This document shows, one piece after another, positions 21,357-22,461 of a stretch of 22,461 nucleotides of DNA. Source of the stretch: an uncultured Clostridia bacterium (lineage in GTDB: Bacteria; Bacillota; Clostridia; Christensenellales; Borkfalkiaceae); assembly GCA_937915565.1 (NCBI GenBank), contig CALDMH010000029.1, positions 1 through 22,461 of the forward strand. Reading direction: 5' to 3'. The notes beneath the pieces were generated by a model. That model saw nothing but the letters and a program-made list of their open reading frames with translations. It searched no databases and had not been told where the DNA came from. The position numbers and the translations under genes are program-made. Position 1 is the first letter of the stretch; every line of letters starts with the position of its first letter.

Positions 21357-22016
21357 ATGAATAAATCCTTATCTAGGTTAAATAAGCCCTTATATCGTAT
21401 GAACGAGCGTGCCTTGCGGATACTCGTAGCAAATCCCCGACCTCCCGAAACGTATCTGAAAGCGTTGGATTCGGTTTCTATGAGCTACGATTGCTCCCTT
21501 CTCCCCGCCGATTTATCGATTTACGACGGCCTTCTTTTAACGGGAGGCGGCGACGTTTTGCCCGCTTATTACGAAGGCGATACGCCGTCGTCCGACGTGA
21601 ATTTCGTAAAAGATAAACTCGAATTCGATTTACTCCGCTATTTCACGGAAAAACGATTGCCCGTTCTTGCGATTTGCAGGGGATTTCAGCTTGTAAACGT
21701 GTTTTTCGGCGGAACGCTCAAATGCGTGAACGGGCATATGCGCAACGACGATAATCGCCATTCCGTTTCCTCTCGCGAAAAGCCGTTCGGAATTTTTTCC
21801 GAGGTGAACTCCTCGCACAATCAAGCCGTGGACGCCGTTCCCGAAAACGCCGAAATAATTGCCGTTGCGCCCGATTTAACGATTGAAGCAGCGATATATT
21901 CCGAAAACGTTTTTTGTTTTCAATTCCACCCGGAAAGAATGTCCGACGGAATAACCGAAAGAGTTTTCGGCGTTTTTGCCGATTGCGTAAAAAAGCGATT
22001 AACCGCTTCTTCGTAA
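21357..22016 (+). CDS. Class I glutamine amidotransferase, PuuD/peptidase C26 type
   Basis: A protein of 219 residues with the class I amidotransferase triad. The nucleophile is Cys107 in LAICRGFQLVNVFFGGTL, and His191 and Glu193 are in FQFHPERM. TGGGDVLP (62-69) and SSHNQAVD (152-159) point to the gamma-glutamyl-GABA hydrolase (PuuD) group, which cleaves gamma-glutamyl amides. A specific substrate is not evident, and no polyamine genes lie nearby. The start is uncertain: the family core begins at RILVAN (21-26), so ATG 21399 (Met15) would suffice, and neither ATG has a Shine-Dalgarno site. Residues 2-22 consist of three seven-residue repeats. It is shorter than typical PuuD (about 250). It is divergent from mtnN and convergent with rho. 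Confidence 0.85.
   Translation: MNKSLSRLNKPLYRMNERALRILVANPRPPETYLKALDSVSMSYDCSLLPADLSIYDGLLLTGGGDVLPAYYEGDTPSSDVNFVKDKLEFDLLRYFTEKRLPVLAICRGFQLVNVFFGGTLKCVNGHMRNDDNRHSVSSREKPFGIFSEVNSSHNQAVDAVPENAEIIAVAPDLTIEAAIYSENVFCFQFHPERMSDGITERVFGVFADCVKKRLTASS
21360..21422 (+). repeat. 21-bp coding repeat, three copies, at the amidotransferase N-terminus
   Basis: Segments 21360-21380, 21381-21401 and 21402-21422 encode NKSLSRL, NKPLYRM and NERALRI. Copies 1 and 2 match well at the start (AATAARYCCTTAT), and the third is decayed. A 13-bp identical repeat (TATATCGTATGAA) also surrounds the two candidate ATGs at 21349-21361 and 21391-21403. Confidence 0.7.
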
Positions 22017-22061
22017 AACCGATTCGTCCGTCGTTTTGTCCGTTTTTCCGCAAACCAGAAT

Positions 22062-22145
22062 CGTTTAACGCGCGGACTATTACTCTACGTTTACGCGCTG
22101 TTCGTTTAACGTTTAACAAACGGTTCGTTTATTGCGCTGACTATT
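22062..22145. repeat. Degenerate short repeats in the amidotransferase-rho gap
   Basis: CGTTTAACGCGCGGACTATT (22062-22081) and CGTTTATTGCGCTGACTATT (22126-22145) match at 17 of 20 positions. CGTTTAAC-type words recur between them. A small hairpin CGTTT-AAC-AAACG lies at 22110-22122. No strong terminator is seen for either convergent gene. Confidence 0.5.
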
Positions 22146-22150
22146 TATTC

Positions 22151-22461
22151 TTACTGCTTTCTCGCAAGTTTAATCCACTCGGGAACTCTCTTCACAAACT
22201 CCGCGTTATCGTGGCATTTTGCCATCATATCGAGCACGTTTTCGCTTGCGTTCCTATCCTCTGCGAGAAGCCTGCGAAGCGAATACGCGCAGTCCAACTC
22301 GGCTTTCGATAAAAGCAATTCGTCCTTTCTCGTTCCCGATTTGTATAAATCTATCGCGGGGAAAATTCTGCGTTCGGAAAGCTGACGCGAAAGCATAAGC
22401 TCCATATTTCCCGTTCCTTTGAACTCCTCGTAAATAACGACGTCCATTCTGCTGCCCGTTT
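22151..22461 (-). CDS. rho: Transcription termination factor Rho, C-terminal part (cut by window edge)
   Basis: The frame is open to the window edge and reads TGSRMDVVIYEEFKGTGN, then MELMLSRQLSERRIFPAIDL and KSGTRKDELLLS. This is the highly conserved R-loop and arginine-finger region of Rho, with the finger arginine in SGTRK. The C-terminus (AEFVKRVPEWIKLA) is the usual short helical end. Rho is the hexameric RNA-dependent ATPase that ends transcription of untranslated RNA. Only about 102 codons are visible; the RNA-binding domain and the Walker motifs lie outside. It is convergent with the amidotransferase gene. Confidence 0.95.
   Translation of the reverse strand, partial: TGSRMDVVIYEEFKGTGNMELMLSRQLSERRIFPAIDLYKSGTRKDELLLSKAELDCAYSLRRLLAEDRNASENVLDMMAKCHDNAEFVKRVPEWIKLARKQ

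Overview
The window looks like chromosomal DNA of an endospore-forming, low-to-mid GC member of the Clostridia, probably uncultured. The reasons are a sigG / sigE / spoIIGA sporulation cluster at the left edge, Gram-positive style strong Shine-Dalgarno sites, sigma-A promoters and a Gram-positive lipoprotein foldase beside mfd and pth. Nothing looks like a phage, transposon or CRISPR array. Most genes lie on the minus strand; the TetR/ABC/WYL block and one glutamine amidotransferase lie on the plus strand.

Layout, left to right. (1) 1-1825, minus: spoIIGA (pro-sigma-E protease), sigE and the first 37 codons of sigG, with a hairpin-rich leader before sigG. (2) 2051-5300, plus: a self-contained TetR-ABC ATPase-ABC permease operon with a sigma-A promoter carrying two palindromic operators, a terminator, then a WYL regulator with its own promoter. 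A perfect 17-bp hairpin terminator separates it from the next block. (3) 5470-12922, minus: a PrsA/SurA-like lipoprotein with its own promoter, then mfd, pth and prs (prs transcribed first). (4) 13219-21319, minus, probably one operon read from right to left: MTA/SAH nucleosidase, patatin-like hydrolase, an AroA-AroE-like fusion protein, a MacB-type ABC ATPase-permease, a CPBP membrane protease fused in frame to the rRNA methyltransferase RlmH, and tadA. Several joints are tight (ATGA overlap, 1-nt and 4-nt gaps). (5) 21357-22016, plus: class I glutamine amidotransferase, convergent with the 3' end of rho at the right edge.

The most unusual content is in block 4. The 687-residue protein joins an EPSP-synthase fold to a shikimate-dehydrogenase-like domain. 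In both halves residues needed for catalysis are replaced, so it may be a pseudoenzyme or do a new job. The next-but-one gene is an in-frame CPBP protease-RlmH fusion that would tether a ribosome methyltransferase to the membrane.

A second theme is short tandem duplication (34-42 bp, or 21 bp in a coding repeat) placed exactly at gene ends. It is seen after the WYL gene, after rlmH, at the start of the amidotransferase and upstream of tetR. Functional statements rest on motif recognition by eye; no database search was run.
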